Below, one piece after another: positions 8,518 through 17,649 of a stretch of DNA of 30,882 nucleotides; within the stretch, counting starts at the first letter, position 1; each line of letters starts with the position of its first letter. This DNA is from a virus. The DNA lies in the IMG/VR virus record IMGVR_UViG_3300044701_004462, positions 1 to 30,882 of that record; one strand, written 5' to 3'. The position numbers and the translations under genes are program-made. The notes beneath the pieces are model-generated. The model had not been told where the DNA came from. It saw nothing but the letters and a program-made list of their open reading frames with translations, and did not search any database.

Positions 8518-9302
8518 GTACTATAGGTTCCTCCATTTTCTCCTTTCATTCCTTTCACTAGAGTAAGTCCAAGATTATAAGTATCTATTATTTTCTTTTT
8601 ATCAATAAAACGATATAAAGAATGTTCTATATCTGTTCCTGCAGTAAATTGTATCATTTTTTCCATATAAAAAAATGATTTTTCAAGTGCTTGTACTGTT
8701 TCATTAAATAAAATTCTATCAAAAGACCATAATCCGGTCACCATCATTCCCTTTGCTCCATACAGATAAGCATAAACATTCTCTAATGATTTTTCATTAA
8801 GATTATTTTCTTCTTGGGTAAGATAATCATATTTTTTAATTACATATTTATTTTCTAACAATTTACTCTCATAATCTTTTATATCAAAATCATCATTCAA
8901 CAAATATCTTCCAGTCAATTTAAAAACTCTTTGACTATCACTAAACAAATTATTTTTTTCAATCTCATAAAGAGTATTAAGTAATCCTCTAGTTTCCAAT
9001 AAAGACTTTCCATAAGTAATCAATTCTGGTCTTGCAGAAATATTTTCATATAATTGTTTTAGAGTTTGTTCATCATAAAATTCTAAAAATAAATCACACT
9101 CTTTTCTTAAAATTTCTTTGTATTTTTCATCAATAGAGTAAGCGGAACACTCAAATAAAACGATATAAGAATTAGGAACTTTATTTCTAACAGATTCAAT
9201 AGTTTTCAATGTTTGATTAAATCTCTGTTCTTCGTCATAAGCACTAAATTTTTCTTGTTGAAAATGTTTAAGTGCTGATCCAATTAAAAATAAAAATTTC
9301 AT
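8514..9302 (-). CDS. Putative glycosyltransferase-like protein
   Basis: 262 residues starting MKFLFLIGSALKHF. The middle has RVFKLTGRYLLNDDFDIKDY (about 124-143). A K..GRY..xDDF segment of this kind occurs in several uncharacterised glycosyltransferase-like proteins of bacteria and phages. The beginning looks like an alternating beta/alpha fold (SYIVLFECSAYS). Overlaps by ATGA on both sides link it tightly to the oxygenase gene and to paralogue B. The glycosyltransferase call is tentative; it could be a conserved phage protein of another kind. Confidence 0.45.
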   Translation of the reverse strand: MKFLFLIGSALKHFQQEKFSAYDEEQRFNQTLKTIESVRNKVPNSYIVLFECSAYSIDEKYKEILRKECDLFLEFYDEQTLKQLYENISARPELITYGKSLLETRGLLNTLYEIEKNNLFSDSQRVFKLTGRYLLNDDFDIKDYESKLLENKYVIKKYDYLTQEENNLNEKSLENVYAYLYGAKGMMVTGLWSFDRILFNETVQALEKSFFYMEKMIQFTAGTDIEHSLYRFIDKKKIIDTYNLGLTLVKGMKGENGGTYST

Positions 9303-9778
9303 AATTCAATGTCCTCGTTTTTTAAATAATCCGTATTGAAACTTATCACAATTCTTTGTTCCTGTTCTTCTTTTGTATAATGATTCATATCACTTGGAAA
9401 AATAACCAATAATCCAGGATAAGGTTCTACTTTTGTATCTGGAAAAATCAAAGGAGTTTTTCCAGAAAAATAAAATGCCCCACTTACAATACTTTGTGGG
9501 TGATTATGTACTTTTAATTTATTACCAGGATTGGTAATGTTAAACCAACTATTGATAAATTTTACTTTTGGAATATCATACTTATTACAATACATTCTAA
9601 CATATCGTTTTAATATAGTATAGAGTGGTTTCAATTCTGGATACATTAAAATAGGCATTCCAACATTGTAACTTGATCTTCCATCAGTTAAAAGTCCATG
9701 AACATCACCTCGATATTGTAATAGTATATCTTTAATAAAATCTAAATTTAAAAATGAAAGATTATATTCCTCTATCAT
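9299..9778 (-). CDS. 2OG-Fe(II) oxygenase (cyanophage type)
   Basis: 159 residues. The jelly-roll core shows HNHPQSIVSGAFYF, with His91 and His93 in the iron-binding region, then His133 in PSDMNHYT, and Arg142 in QRIVISFN as the likely 2-oxoglutarate anchor. INSWFNITNPGNKLKVHNHP is very like the small 2OG-Fe(II) oxygenases common in marine cyanophages. These hydroxylate proteins or small molecules using O2 and 2-oxoglutarate; the substrate here is unknown. The start overlaps the preceding gene by 17 bp and the stop overlaps the next start by 4 bp. The position between glycan genes and fibre genes makes modification of a virion protein one possibility. Confidence 0.8.
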   Translation of the reverse strand: MIEEYNLSFLNLDFIKDILLQYRGDVHGLLTDGRSSYNVGMPILMYPELKPLYTILKRYVRMYCNKYDIPKVKFINSWFNITNPGNKLKVHNHPQSIVSGAFYFSGKTPLIFPDTKVEPYPGLLVIFPSDMNHYTKEEQEQRIVISFNTDYLKNEDIEL

Positions 9779-11108
9779 TCAAAAACTCCCTCAGTTCTTG
9801 TAATGGTTCATTCCAAGTTCTTGGTTTTTTTTGTTTAAACAAATGGACATTATCACCATACCACCAAGATTTACCATTAGAACTTGTCCACACATAATAT
9901 TCCATAATAGGAACAAAGACACATACCTCTTTACCAATAGAAGCAGCAATGTGTGCAATAGAAGTACAAGAAGTAATCACCAAATCCATTTGATTTACAA
10001 TGGAGAAAGTATCAGCAAACTCTCTATCTTTTGAATGAAACTCTTTAATATGGTTTTTACAAGTTTTTGGAACTGGAGTATCATTCATTTGAAGTGAATA
10101 CAATGAATGTTTTGGATTAGAAATTACATTCCACAAATCAAAGAAATCTACATTTCTAAAATGTGCTTGCTCAAATCCAGAACCAGAGTTCCAAAACATT
10201 CCAATTTTATACTTAGTATCTTGTTGAATGTGATAATACTTTCTTTCTTTTTCCGGTAATGGTTTTAGATATGGTTCTCTACCCAAATCTTCTACGGTGA
10301 TATTCATATAATAAGGAAGTGCAAGAGCATAAACCCACTTAGAATCTTGCGGAAATATAGGATTGTCCCAGACTAATTCAGTTTTAAATCCATTATAGTT
10401 AAAGATTTTTTGTAAGTCTTTCCTTGTTGTAGTCCAAATTGGATTCATTCCAAGTTTCTTAAGATGTTTCATAAATCTTACATGTATAATCTCATCTCCA
10501 GCACCACACTGGCTGTCAATGATAATTGTTTGTCCAGGAATAATTGTACCGTCCCATTTAGCAAATGAAGGAAGATCTTTATTTTTATATGCTTCAACTT
10601 CACCTGCCCTAAGAAAATGTTGAAGTCCTGTATAGAGGTCATCTTTTCTAAAATAATACCCAGAAAGATTGTGATATGCTTTTCTTTCTATTTCCTCTGG
10701 TAATTTTTTTTGTATTAAATTGAAAAGTAATTTTTCTGATTTGTCTTTTTGTCCTAATGCAGAATATGCAAAAGTTTCCTCCAAAAGAAGTTCTGTATCT
10801 TGTGGATTCAATGATTTAATTTTTGATATTTGAGTGATTGATTTTTCTGGAAAATTGTTTTGATTATATGCATTAATCAAGTTTTTCGCTGTTATATATT
10901 TTTCATCTTTTGTCTGTGCAAGTTTAAGTGCTTTTTCTCCACATTCGATGGCATTCGAAAAGTGTTTTATTTCAAAAAAAATTTTTGCCACATCATCATA
11001 TTGTTGAAATGTTTTTGCTCTATTTTTAAATGCTTCAAGTAATTTTATAGTAAGATCTTTTTCTTCAAAAGAATATAAAGTTTTTGCTACCAACTCAAGG
11101 GGGTTCAT
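9762..11108 (-). CDS. TPR - GT9/GT41-like glycosyltransferase
   Basis: 448 residues. The first 170 are TPR-like helices (HFSNAIECGEKALKLAQ, AYNQNNFPEKSITQISKI). Then KWDGTIIPGQTIIIDSQCGAGDEIIHVRF resembles the junction of TPR-GT proteins, where the usual form is W.G....g..ll...eqG.GD.i.f.R. Near the end, DLVITSCTSIAHIAASIGKEVCVFVP is the sugar-nucleotide binding segment of GT9 (heptosyltransferase-like) folds. The ATG lacks an obvious Shine-Dalgarno sequence. A 25-bp gap with an imperfect inverted repeat (11109-11129) separates it from the RCC1-like gene upstream. It likely transfers a sugar in the cytosol; acceptor unknown. Confidence 0.75.
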   Translation of the reverse strand: MNPLELVAKTLYSFEEKDLTIKLLEAFKNRAKTFQQYDDVAKIFFEIKHFSNAIECGEKALKLAQTKDEKYITAKNLINAYNQNNFPEKSITQISKIKSLNPQDTELLLEETFAYSALGQKDKSEKLLFNLIQKKLPEEIERKAYHNLSGYYFRKDDLYTGLQHFLRAGEVEAYKNKDLPSFAKWDGTIIPGQTIIIDSQCGAGDEIIHVRFMKHLKKLGMNPIWTTTRKDLQKIFNYNGFKTELVWDNPIFPQDSKWVYALALPYYMNITVEDLGREPYLKPLPEKERKYYHIQQDTKYKIGMFWNSGSGFEQAHFRNVDFFDLWNVISNPKHSLYSLQMNDTPVPKTCKNHIKEFHSKDREFADTFSIVNQMDLVITSCTSIAHIAASIGKEVCVFVPIMEYYVWTSSNGKSWWYGDNVHLFKQKKPRTWNEPLQELREFLNDRGI

Positions 11109-11133
11109 GTAAATATATTATATGTTTACATAA

Positions 11134-14100
11134 TTATGTAGTTATTCCAGCAATAACATTCCTACCACTACTTATATCAATCCATTTAGTTCCTCCGAGA
11201 AATGTAGTAATTGGAGTAGGTCTGATTACATTATCATTGGCACCTAAAATGCCATTTGTTCCCCAATTCCATAAAGTTCCATCAGTTTTAATAGCTGCTA
11301 CACCTGATCCACCTTTACTATTGATTATACTCCAGTTGTTCCCATCAATTTGATATTGATTAACAACAACCGTTTTGATTCCCAAGGACATATCAAATAG
11401 TCCTTTTCTCCAATCTCTCCCCCAAAGAAAAATTTGTTTATTTACTCCATCATCTTGCAATGCTATTACATTGTTATACCCACAACAAACTTGTTTCCAA
11501 TTGGTTCCTCCAGCAAATGTAGTTATTGGAGTAGATATGGTATTATTATTGCCATTTCCGATTGCACCATAAGACGAATATCCCCAAGTCCATAAGGTTC
11601 CATCAGTCTTGACTGCTGCCGTAAAATCATTTCCACAACAAACTTGTTTCCAGTCGGTTCCTCCAGCAAATGTGGTTATTGGAGTGGACACATTTGAAAA
11701 AGTTGTAACTCCATTTCCCAATCTACCCCTAGAAGCATATCCCCAAGTCCATAAGGTTCCATCAGTCTTGATTGCTGCAGTATGTTGATTCCCACAAGAA
11801 ACTTGTTTCCAGTCGGTTCCTCCGGCAAATGTGGTTACTGGAGTAGATCTATTAATCGATGTGACACTATTTCCTAATCTACCATTACTTGCGGATCCCC
11901 ACATCCATAAAGTTCCATCGGTCTTGATTGCTGCAGCATATACACCCGAACTAGAAACTTGATTCCAGTTGGTTCCTCCGGCAAATGTGGTTACTGGAGT
12001 AGATATATTGCCCGTTACAAGTCGATTTGCTAATGCCCCAGATCCTGAAGATCCCCAAGTCCATAAAGTTCCATCAGTCTTGATTGCTGCAGTAAATCCA
12101 TTCCCACAAGAAACTTGTTTCCAGTTGGTGCCTCCAGCAAATGTGGTTATTGGAGTAGATACAAGACCACTTGTAAGTCTATTTCCTAATTTTCCACTGC
12201 CAAGATCTCCCCAAGTCCATAAAGTTCCATCAGTCTTGATTGCTGCACAATGTCTAGTTGCACTAGATCCACCAGAAACTTCTTTCCAGTCGGTACCTCC
12301 AGCAAATGTGGTTATTGGAGTATTTACAGCAGAAATTGTTCCATTACCTATTTGTCCTCTACCATTATATCCCCAAGTCCATAAAGTTCCGTCAGTTTTT
12401 ATTGCACCAGATGTTCCTGTGGTAAAAATAGTATAAAGATCAGAAGGATCTGTTGTTGCAGTATCTGCCCAATTTGTTCCTCCAGCAAATGTAGTTACTG
12501 GAGTATCTCTATAACGAAGTCCACTTTTGGTTCCGAGTAGGTTCACTAAAGATCCCCAAGTCCATAAAGTTCCATCAGTTTTAATTGCAGTAACAATATT
12601 ATCACTTTGCCCACCACAACTCACTTGTTTCCAGTTGGTTCCTCCAGCAAATGTAGTTATTGGAGTGCTAATTTGAAATGGAGCATCTGCAAGGTCATTT
12701 GTGGGAGGAATTCCTAGTATATCACCACGAGTACCTCCCCAAATCCATAAAGTTCCATCGGTCTTGGTTGCTGCAATAGCATTATTTCCACAAGAGACTT
12801 GTTTCCAGTTGGTTCCTCCAGCAAACGTAGTTATTGGAGTAAATCTATTATTCAAGTCACCAGAACCAAGTTGTGCCTGATTATTTCTTCCCCAAACCCA
12901 TAGTGTTCCATCCGTTTTAATTGCCGCACTATGAGAAAAAATTGAAGCATCTGCTTGATCCCAATTTGTTCCGGAAAGAACAAATTGAGCAATATTATTA
13001 ATTCCTAATTGTTGTTCATTATTTCTTCCCCAAAGAAAAATTTGTTTATTTACACCATCGTCTTGTAATGCTATTACATGTCTGTCCCCACAACAAACTT
13101 GTTTCCAATTGGTTCCTCCAGCAAATGTAGTTATTGGAGTAGATATTCCTCCATTAGAATTTATATTATTACCTAATCTCCCATAAGACGAATATCCCCA
13201 AGTCCATAAAGTTCCATCGGTCTTGATTGCTGCAGTATGTTGATTCCCACAAGAAACTTGTTTCCAGTCGGTTCCTCCAGCAAATGTGGTTATTGGAGTG
13301 GACACATTTGAAAAAGTTGCAACTCCATTTCCTAATCTACCATTATTTTCGAATCCCCACATCCATAAAGTTCCATCGGTCTTGATTGCTGCAGTATGAC
13401 TGTATCCACAAGAAACTTGTTTCCAGTCGGTTCCTCCAGCAAATGTGGTTATTGGAGTAGATCTATCAATCGATGTGGCACTATTTCCTAATCTTCCATT
13501 GCTACTATATCCCCAAGTCCATAAAGTTCCATCGGTCTTAACTGCTGCAGTGTGTCCTCTCCCACAAGAAACTTGTTTCCAGTCGGTACCTCCGGCAAAT
13601 GTGGTTATTGGAGTAGAGACACTAAGTCCAAAGGATACAACTCGATTTCCTAATTTTCCACCTGATGGTTCTCCCCAAGTCCATAAGGTTCCATCGGTTT
13701 TAATTGCTACACTAAATGTATTTGAACAACAAACTTGTTTCCAGTTGGTGCCTCCAGCAAATGTGGTTACTGGAGTGGATATCGATGTAGATGTAATTGC
13801 ATTTCCCATTTTTCCTGAAATTGGACTTCCCCAAATCCATAAAGTTCCATCAGTCTTGATTGCTGCAGTATGTTGATTCCCACAAAAAACTTGTTTCCAG
13901 TCGGTTCCTCCGGCAAATGTGGTTACTGGAGTTTGTGCGCCAAGTACTCCCGTAGTAACAACAGCAGTTCCTTGTGCGTTTCCAACATTTCTATCAGAAT
14001 TACTACCCCATCCCCATAAAGTTCCATCACTCTTGATTGCAAAAGTATTAGATGTGGTTGAAGCAGATATGCCAATAGTATAAAGATCAGAAGGATCTGT

Positions 14101-14586
14101 TGTTGCAGTATCTGCCCAATTTGTTCCTCCAGCAAATGTAGTTACTGGCGTTAATCTAAATTCAAGTGCATCTATTGTTCCCAATTGTCCGTCGTTAGGA
14201 TGTCCCCAAGTCCATAAGGTTCCATCGGTCTTGATTGCTAAAGTATGTCTGTACCCACAAGAAACTTGTTTCCAGTTGGTGCCTCCAGCAAATGTGGTTA
14301 TTGGAGTACTAACAGTTACACCTCCATTTATATATAAATTTTGCCCCAATCTATTATCTGGAGAAAATTGACTTCCCCAAGTCCATAAAGTTCCATCATT
14401 TTTAATTGCTGCAGTATGACTGTCTCCACAAGAAATTTGTTTCCAGGTGGTTCCTCCAGCAAAAGTTGTTACTGGAGTACTTGCACCAGTGCCACCGGTT
14501 CCTATTCCATACCCCGATCCCCAAAGATATAACAGATAAGGAATTGCTACTACAGAATTATAAAAAAGAGCTTGAATTATAGGCAT
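11134..14586 (-). CDS. RCC1-repeat giant beta-propeller adhesin/fibre protein
   Basis: 1150 residues made almost wholly of about 50-residue RCC1/ATS1-type repeats with the core TPITTFAGGT.WKQVSCG.HTAAIKTDGTLWTWG...GRLGN. I count 18 copies of DGTLW, two variant copies reading GVNKQIFLWG, and one N-terminal LWGSGYGIG, which makes 21 blade-like units. RCC1 domains form seven-bladed propellers, so three propellers in a row are possible. There is no signal peptide. It lies one base after the fibre gene ending at 14588 and within the fibre block, so a host-binding tail adhesin is the likely role. Blade insertions and two long-range duplicated segments indicate growth by unequal recombination. I see no enzymatic motif. 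Confidence 0.8.
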   Translation of the reverse strand: MPIIQALFYNSVVAIPYLLYLWGSGYGIGTGGTGASTPVTTFAGGTTWKQISCGDSHTAAIKNDGTLWTWGSQFSPDNRLGQNLYINGGVTVSTPITTFAGGTNWKQVSCGYRHTLAIKTDGTLWTWGHPNDGQLGTIDALEFRLTPVTTFAGGTNWADTATTDPSDLYTIGISASTTSNTFAIKSDGTLWGWGSNSDRNVGNAQGTAVVTTGVLGAQTPVTTFAGGTDWKQVFCGNQHTAAIKTDGTLWIWGSPISGKMGNAITSTSISTPVTTFAGGTNWKQVCCSNTFSVAIKTDGTLWTWGEPSGGKLGNRVVSFGLSVSTPITTFAGGTDWKQVSCGRGHTAAVKTDGTLWTWGYSSNGRLGNSATSIDRSTPITTFAGGTDWKQVSCGYSHTAAIKTDGTLWMWGFENNGRLGNGVATFSNVSTPITTFAGGTDWKQVSCGNQHTAAIKTDGTLWTWGYSSYGRLGNNINSNGGISTPITTFAGGTNWKQVCCGDRHVIALQDDGVNKQIFLWGRNNEQQLGINNIAQFVLSGTNWDQADASIFSHSAAIKTDGTLWVWGRNNQAQLGSGDLNNRFTPITTFAGGTNWKQVSCGNNAIAATKTDGTLWIWGGTRGDILGIPPTNDLADAPFQISTPITTFAGGTNWKQVSCGGQSDNIVTAIKTDGTLWTWGSLVNLLGTKSGLRYRDTPVTTFAGGTNWADTATTDPSDLYTIFTTGTSGAIKTDGTLWTWGYNGRGQIGNGTISAVNTPITTFAGGTDWKEVSGGSSATRHCAAIKTDGTLWTWGDLGSGKLGNRLTSGLVSTPITTFAGGTNWKQVSCGNGFTAAIKTDGTLWTWGSSGSGALANRLVTGNISTPVTTFAGGTNWNQVSSSGVYAAAIKTDGTLWMWGSASNGRLGNSVTSINRSTPVTTFAGGTDWKQVSCGNQHTAAIKTDGTLWTWGYASRGRLGNGVTTFSNVSTPITTFAGGTDWKQVCCGNDFTAAVKTDGTLWTWGYSSYGAIGNGNNNTISTPITTFAGGTNWKQVCCGYNNVIALQDDGVNKQIFLWGRDWRKGLFDMSLGIKTVVVNQYQIDGNNWSIINSKGGSGVAAIKTDGTLWNWGTNGILGANDNVIRPTPITTFLGGTKWIDISSGRNVIAGITT
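11400..14560 (-). repeat. RCC1 tandem array with a superimposed duplication of about 1.6 kb
   Basis: Units of roughly 150-165 bp run through the gene; the plus-strand text CCAGCAAATGTGGTTATTGG recurs with small changes in most units. Two rarer unit types occur twice each. The AGTATAAAGATCAGAAGG unit appears near 12430 and 14077, and the CCCAAAGAAAAATTTG unit near 11421 and 13028. Their spacing (about 1647 and 1607 bp) is nearly the same, which points to an older duplication of a block of about ten units. Confidence 0.7.
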
Positions 14587-14587
14587 A

Positions 14588-15337
14588 TTAAGTTAAACCC
14601 CCCCCTAATGTAACAAAAGTATTTGAACCAACACAGAGAATCGTACACAATCCTCTTTGTGCAAGAGTTCTATTTCCTGTGGTTGAAGTCCCAGCAAGAT
14701 ACATAGTGACTGAGGTTGCAGTTATTGTTTGATCACTAGATGAATCATTATATATAGAAATTACATCACCAGCACTAAAAACTGAACTTGGAACAATCAC
14801 ACCTCCTGTCGTAATTGATATGTGTTTACCAACATCCGATAGTTGAAGAGTATATCCGGAAGTTTTGGAATTTTGTGGGATTGTAGCATCAAGCGGAGTA
14901 GTCCAACTAACTCCAGCACCAGTAGAAGTTAAAACACTACCAGCAGCACCTACATTATTATAAACGTCATATAATCCATTTCTTACTCTTATATTTCCAA
15001 CAACGTCTAATTTTTGTGTTGGATTTGCGGTTCCAACTCCAATATTTCCACCATAAGGTCCAAGTTCAATTGTTCCATCAGCGTCAACATCAATACTTGG
15101 AATACCTGAAACATCATTGACAGAAAAAATAGATCCAGAAGTAAGATTGTTTGTAACAGAAAACAATTGTCCGGCAGATCCTTCAAAACTTACAGTTCCA
15201 TTATTCGTTGGATATGCCTTTACAGTAATTGTCGATGGACCTACAGAAGAACTGGCACCTTTAAATTCAATTTTAGGATCATCACTTGACGACCCCTTAT
15301 TAGGAGTTATAAGAATATCCTTATCAGAATTTGCCAT
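14588..15337 (-). CDS. Phage tail-fibre/structural protein, module mosaic
   Basis: 249 residues. [20 protein letters not shown] and IPSIDVDADGTIELGP, then NPTQKLDVVGNIRVRNGL, are modules also found in the large collagen-like fibre protein (there [20 protein letters not shown] and [18 protein letters not shown]). The C-terminal half (LQLSDVGKHISITTGGVIVP, AGDVISIYNDSSSDQTITA) is a compact beta-rich domain common at the end of phage fibre genes. A TATAAATA late-promoter motif lies 22-29 nt upstream of the ATG. The last codons contain an 8-G run. It is probably a virion component; exact position in the particle is unknown. Confidence 0.75.
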   Translation of the reverse strand: MANSDKDILITPNKGSSSDDPKIEFKGASSSVGPSTITVKAYPTNNGTVSFEGSAGQLFSVTNNLTSGSIFSVNDVSGIPSIDVDADGTIELGPYGGNIGVGTANPTQKLDVVGNIRVRNGLYDVYNNVGAAGSVLTSTGAGVSWTTPLDATIPQNSKTSGYTLQLSDVGKHISITTGGVIVPSSVFSAGDVISIYNDSSSDQTITATSVTMYLAGTSTTGNRTLAQRGLCTILCVGSNTFVTLGGGLT

Positions 15338-15358
15338 TCTTCTATACTATTTTTTAGA

Positions 15359-15366
15359 TATTTATA
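15359..15366 (-). promoter_or_regulatory. T4-type late promoter (TATAAATA) for the small fibre gene
   Basis: The minus strand reads TATAAATA ending 22 nt before the ATG at 15337. It overlaps the stop codon of the LamG gene that precedes it. The motif matches the late-promoter consensus of T4-like phages, and fibre genes are late. AT-rich sequence can produce the octamer by chance, so position is the main support. Confidence 0.65.
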
Positions 15367-16084
15367 TTCCAAAACGACCACGGAGGGCATTGAAGTTTTG
15401 TTGGATTTCTGCTGCTGTGAGTGCTCTGTTGTATATTTTAACAGATGAAATATTACCATTAAATGTACTACCTCCTTGATATACACTTCCATAAAATCTT
15501 TGACCTATTGTTATGCGGTCAAAATAAGTTATTGTACCAGAATAGGAAGCAGTATAATCTTCAACTCCATTTACATATATTTTATAATTATCATTTACAG
15601 AATCTACAACTAAAGCAACATAAGTCCATACTCCAAATGGAATTGAAGATGTCATTATATCTCTATTATAAAATCCACCATATGCTCTACTAATTTCCAA
15701 ATTCATAACACTGAAGTTTGAAGTTGCATCCGGTCCCAAATCCCAATTTAATCCATATTCATAGTCATTATTTGTACCTAATGTAGTACTAATAATTGCA
15801 TTATATTCGCCATCATTATTTGATGGTTTAATAAATGAATCTATAGAAAAACTTGTATAGGACAATCCAGTTCCAGTTATTTCCACCCTTTCATTATTAC
15901 TGTCAAATACCATAGTACCACCATAAGAACTGTCATAAGTGGCACCATTAATGGTTCCATTATTACCTTGCCCACTCAAATCAGTCCAAGTGGTTCCAGA
16001 ACCAGGATAAGAAAGACTATCTGCAGCATCTAGACATAATACTAATCCATCAGTAATTAATTTTGGACCATATCCTATAGACAT
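15362..16084 (-). CDS. LamG/concanavalin-A-like domain fibre protein
   Basis: 240 residues. DGLVLCLDAADSLSYPGSG, TWTDLSGQGNNGTINGATYD and VFDSNNERVEI begin a laminin-G-3 fold. WTYVALVVDSVNDNYKIYVNG is its typical central strand pair and FNGNISSVKIYNRALTAAEI its end. The ending IQQNFNALRGRFGI is almost the same as in the next gene. LamG domains bind sugars, so this is a candidate receptor-binding or accessory virion protein. Its ATG overlaps the preceding stop by one base (TAATG). No catalytic residues are apparent. Confidence 0.8.
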   Translation of the reverse strand: MSIGYGPKLITDGLVLCLDAADSLSYPGSGTTWTDLSGQGNNGTINGATYDSSYGGTMVFDSNNERVEITGTGLSYTSFSIDSFIKPSNNDGEYNAIISTTLGTNNDYEYGLNWDLGPDATSNFSVMNLEISRAYGGFYNRDIMTSSIPFGVWTYVALVVDSVNDNYKIYVNGVEDYTASYSGTITYFDRITIGQRFYGSVYQGGSTFNGNISSVKIYNRALTAAEIQQNFNALRGRFGI

Positions 16085-17622
16085 TAGATTCCAAACCTCC
16101 CTCTCGATGCATTAAAGTTTTGTTGGACTTCTGATGCTGTGAGTGCTCTGTTGTAGATTTGAACTTGTGCTATGTTTGCGTTTAAATAAGCATTGGAACC
16201 ACCGGTATGTCTATATCCTATAAGACTTTTAGAAGAAAAATTATAATTTAAAGCATTAAAAGAAGTTAGAGTTAATATCAAATTACCATTTCTATACATT
16301 TTATAATTTAAATTTTCATAAGTTGCGACTATATTAACCCAAACAGAAGTAGATGTTTCTTTTACATTTGACCAACCAGTTCTTGTAAAACCATTAGACC
16401 CAAATCCCCATCCTTGGTCTGTTTCATTATAAACAATAGCATCAAATGTTATACCATCATCACTTTGTAAATTAATTAGTCCTCCTCCTTGTTGTGTGGT
16501 TGAACCAAGTTTTACCCAACCAGAAAGTGTTTTATTAGTTATATTTGGAATAAAAGATAAACTTTGAATATATTCATTACTCCCATCAAAACTTACACTT
16601 CCACCAAAAGCACTTGAATATACTGGTGAGTTTGCAGTAGTCCCAAAGTTATTATTCCCAGAGAAATCAGCAAGTCCAAGAATCGTAGAGTTATTCGTTG
16701 CGACTAATGGAGTAAATGAAGTGGTTTCTACTGTGGTAAATGTATGAATCGTGTATCCACCTGAAGATGTTACTGTACCACCTATTGCTCTTTGGGGTCC
16801 TGGATATCTTACTATTACGATTCCTGAACCACCTGCACCTGCATTAGAACCAAATCCACCTCCACCACCTCCACCAGTATTTGCAGTTCCATTACTAGGT
16901 CCTGTTGCCCCACCACCAGCACCACCGCCACCAATTCCACCAGAACTATTGACTACACCAGAAGAAAAGTTATTACTTGCCCCACCTCCACCACCACCAG
17001 CATAATATGTAAAAGTTCCAGAAATATTAAAACCTAAACCAGTACCTCCTGTACCACCAGTTCCTGTTGAATTTGCCCCAGGAGTAGCACTACTTCCAGC
17101 ACCACCTGCACCACCACCTCCTGCTGCTGCTCTATTTGTTGTTCCATTTCTAGCACCACCAGCAAATCCCTGCCCAGAAGTTCCAGCAGAAAATATAGTG
17201 GAACCATAGTTGCCATCTCCACCAGCACCACCACCAGAACCACCAGTCGCACCAGCATTATTACCTTCAAAATCACCACCACCACCGCCGCCACCTCCAA
17301 TAGCAGTTAAAGAACCAAATACAGAGTTTCCACCATTACCCCCAGTAGTTCCAGAATTTGCTACTACTGCACCTCCAGCACCAACGGTTACGGTAAGAGC
17401 AGAACCAGGAGTTACGGAAAAGTTGGAATTATAAATTAAACCACCAGCACCTCCACCGCCTCCTCCGCCACCATTTGTATTAGATTCACCATAACCACCA
17501 GCACCACCACCAGCAACCACGAGAACTTCAACTGCGGTGAGATTGTAATTATTTGGATCGGCAGCATCAAGTGCAAGAACTAATCCATCTTCTCTAATAT
17601 CTGGACCAGCATAAACACCCAT
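16084..17622 (-). CDS. LamG protein with inserted glycine-rich domain
   Basis: 512 residues. Residues 1-29 (DGLVLALDAADPNNYN) match the start of the neighbouring LamG protein. From about residue 29 to 300 comes a glycine-rich module that starts with VEVLVVAGGGAGG, is full of GGGGG runs, and ends with GSGIVIVRYPG and GGYTIHTFTT. The LamG fold then resumes at LADFSGNNNFGTTANSPVY and ends NRALTASEVQQNFNASRGRF. The glycine-rich module is known from many phage fibres and adhesins and is likely to form polyglycine-II-like packed helices (inference). A GGAGGA sequence lies about 12 nt ahead of the ATG. Likely an adhesin-type virion protein. Confidence 0.8.
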   Translation of the reverse strand: MGVYAGPDIREDGLVLALDAADPNNYNLTAVEVLVVAGGGAGGYGESNTNGGGGGGGGAGGLIYNSNFSVTPGSALTVTVGAGGAVVANSGTTGGNGGNSVFGSLTAIGGGGGGGGDFEGNNAGATGGSGGGAGGDGNYGSTIFSAGTSGQGFAGGARNGTTNRAAAGGGGAGGAGSSATPGANSTGTGGTGGTGLGFNISGTFTYYAGGGGGGASNNFSSGVVNSSGGIGGGGAGGGATGPSNGTANTGGGGGGGFGSNAGAGGSGIVIVRYPGPQRAIGGTVTSSGGYTIHTFTTVETTSFTPLVATNNSTILGLADFSGNNNFGTTANSPVYSSAFGGSVSFDGSNEYIQSLSFIPNITNKTLSGWVKLGSTTQQGGGLINLQSDDGITFDAIVYNETDQGWGFGSNGFTRTGWSNVKETSTSVWVNIVATYENLNYKMYRNGNLILTLTSFNALNYNFSSKSLIGYRHTGGSNAYLNANIAQVQIYNRALTASEVQQNFNASRGRFGI

Positions 17623-17649
17623 TTTTTTTATAATTCCTCCATATAATAT

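Noticed and set aside
11109-11129. Imperfect inverted repeat GTAAATATA/TATGTTTAC between the RCC1 and TPR-GT genes
   Set aside because: There is no T-tract and only AT pairs in most of the stem; it may be an operator or chance in AT-rich DNA, so no terminator is called.
11969-13876. Plus-strand open frames of 143-155 codons across the RCC1 gene
   Set aside because: Antisense shadows of the periodic RCC1 repeats (recurring VPPANVVIGVD and PQVHKVPSVLIA), with no independent start signals.
14596-14605. Run of eight G at the end of the 249-residue fibre gene as a phase-variation switch
   Set aside because: A one-base slip in either direction meets a stop within a few codons and does not fuse the gene to the following RCC1 gene, so only the last residues would change.
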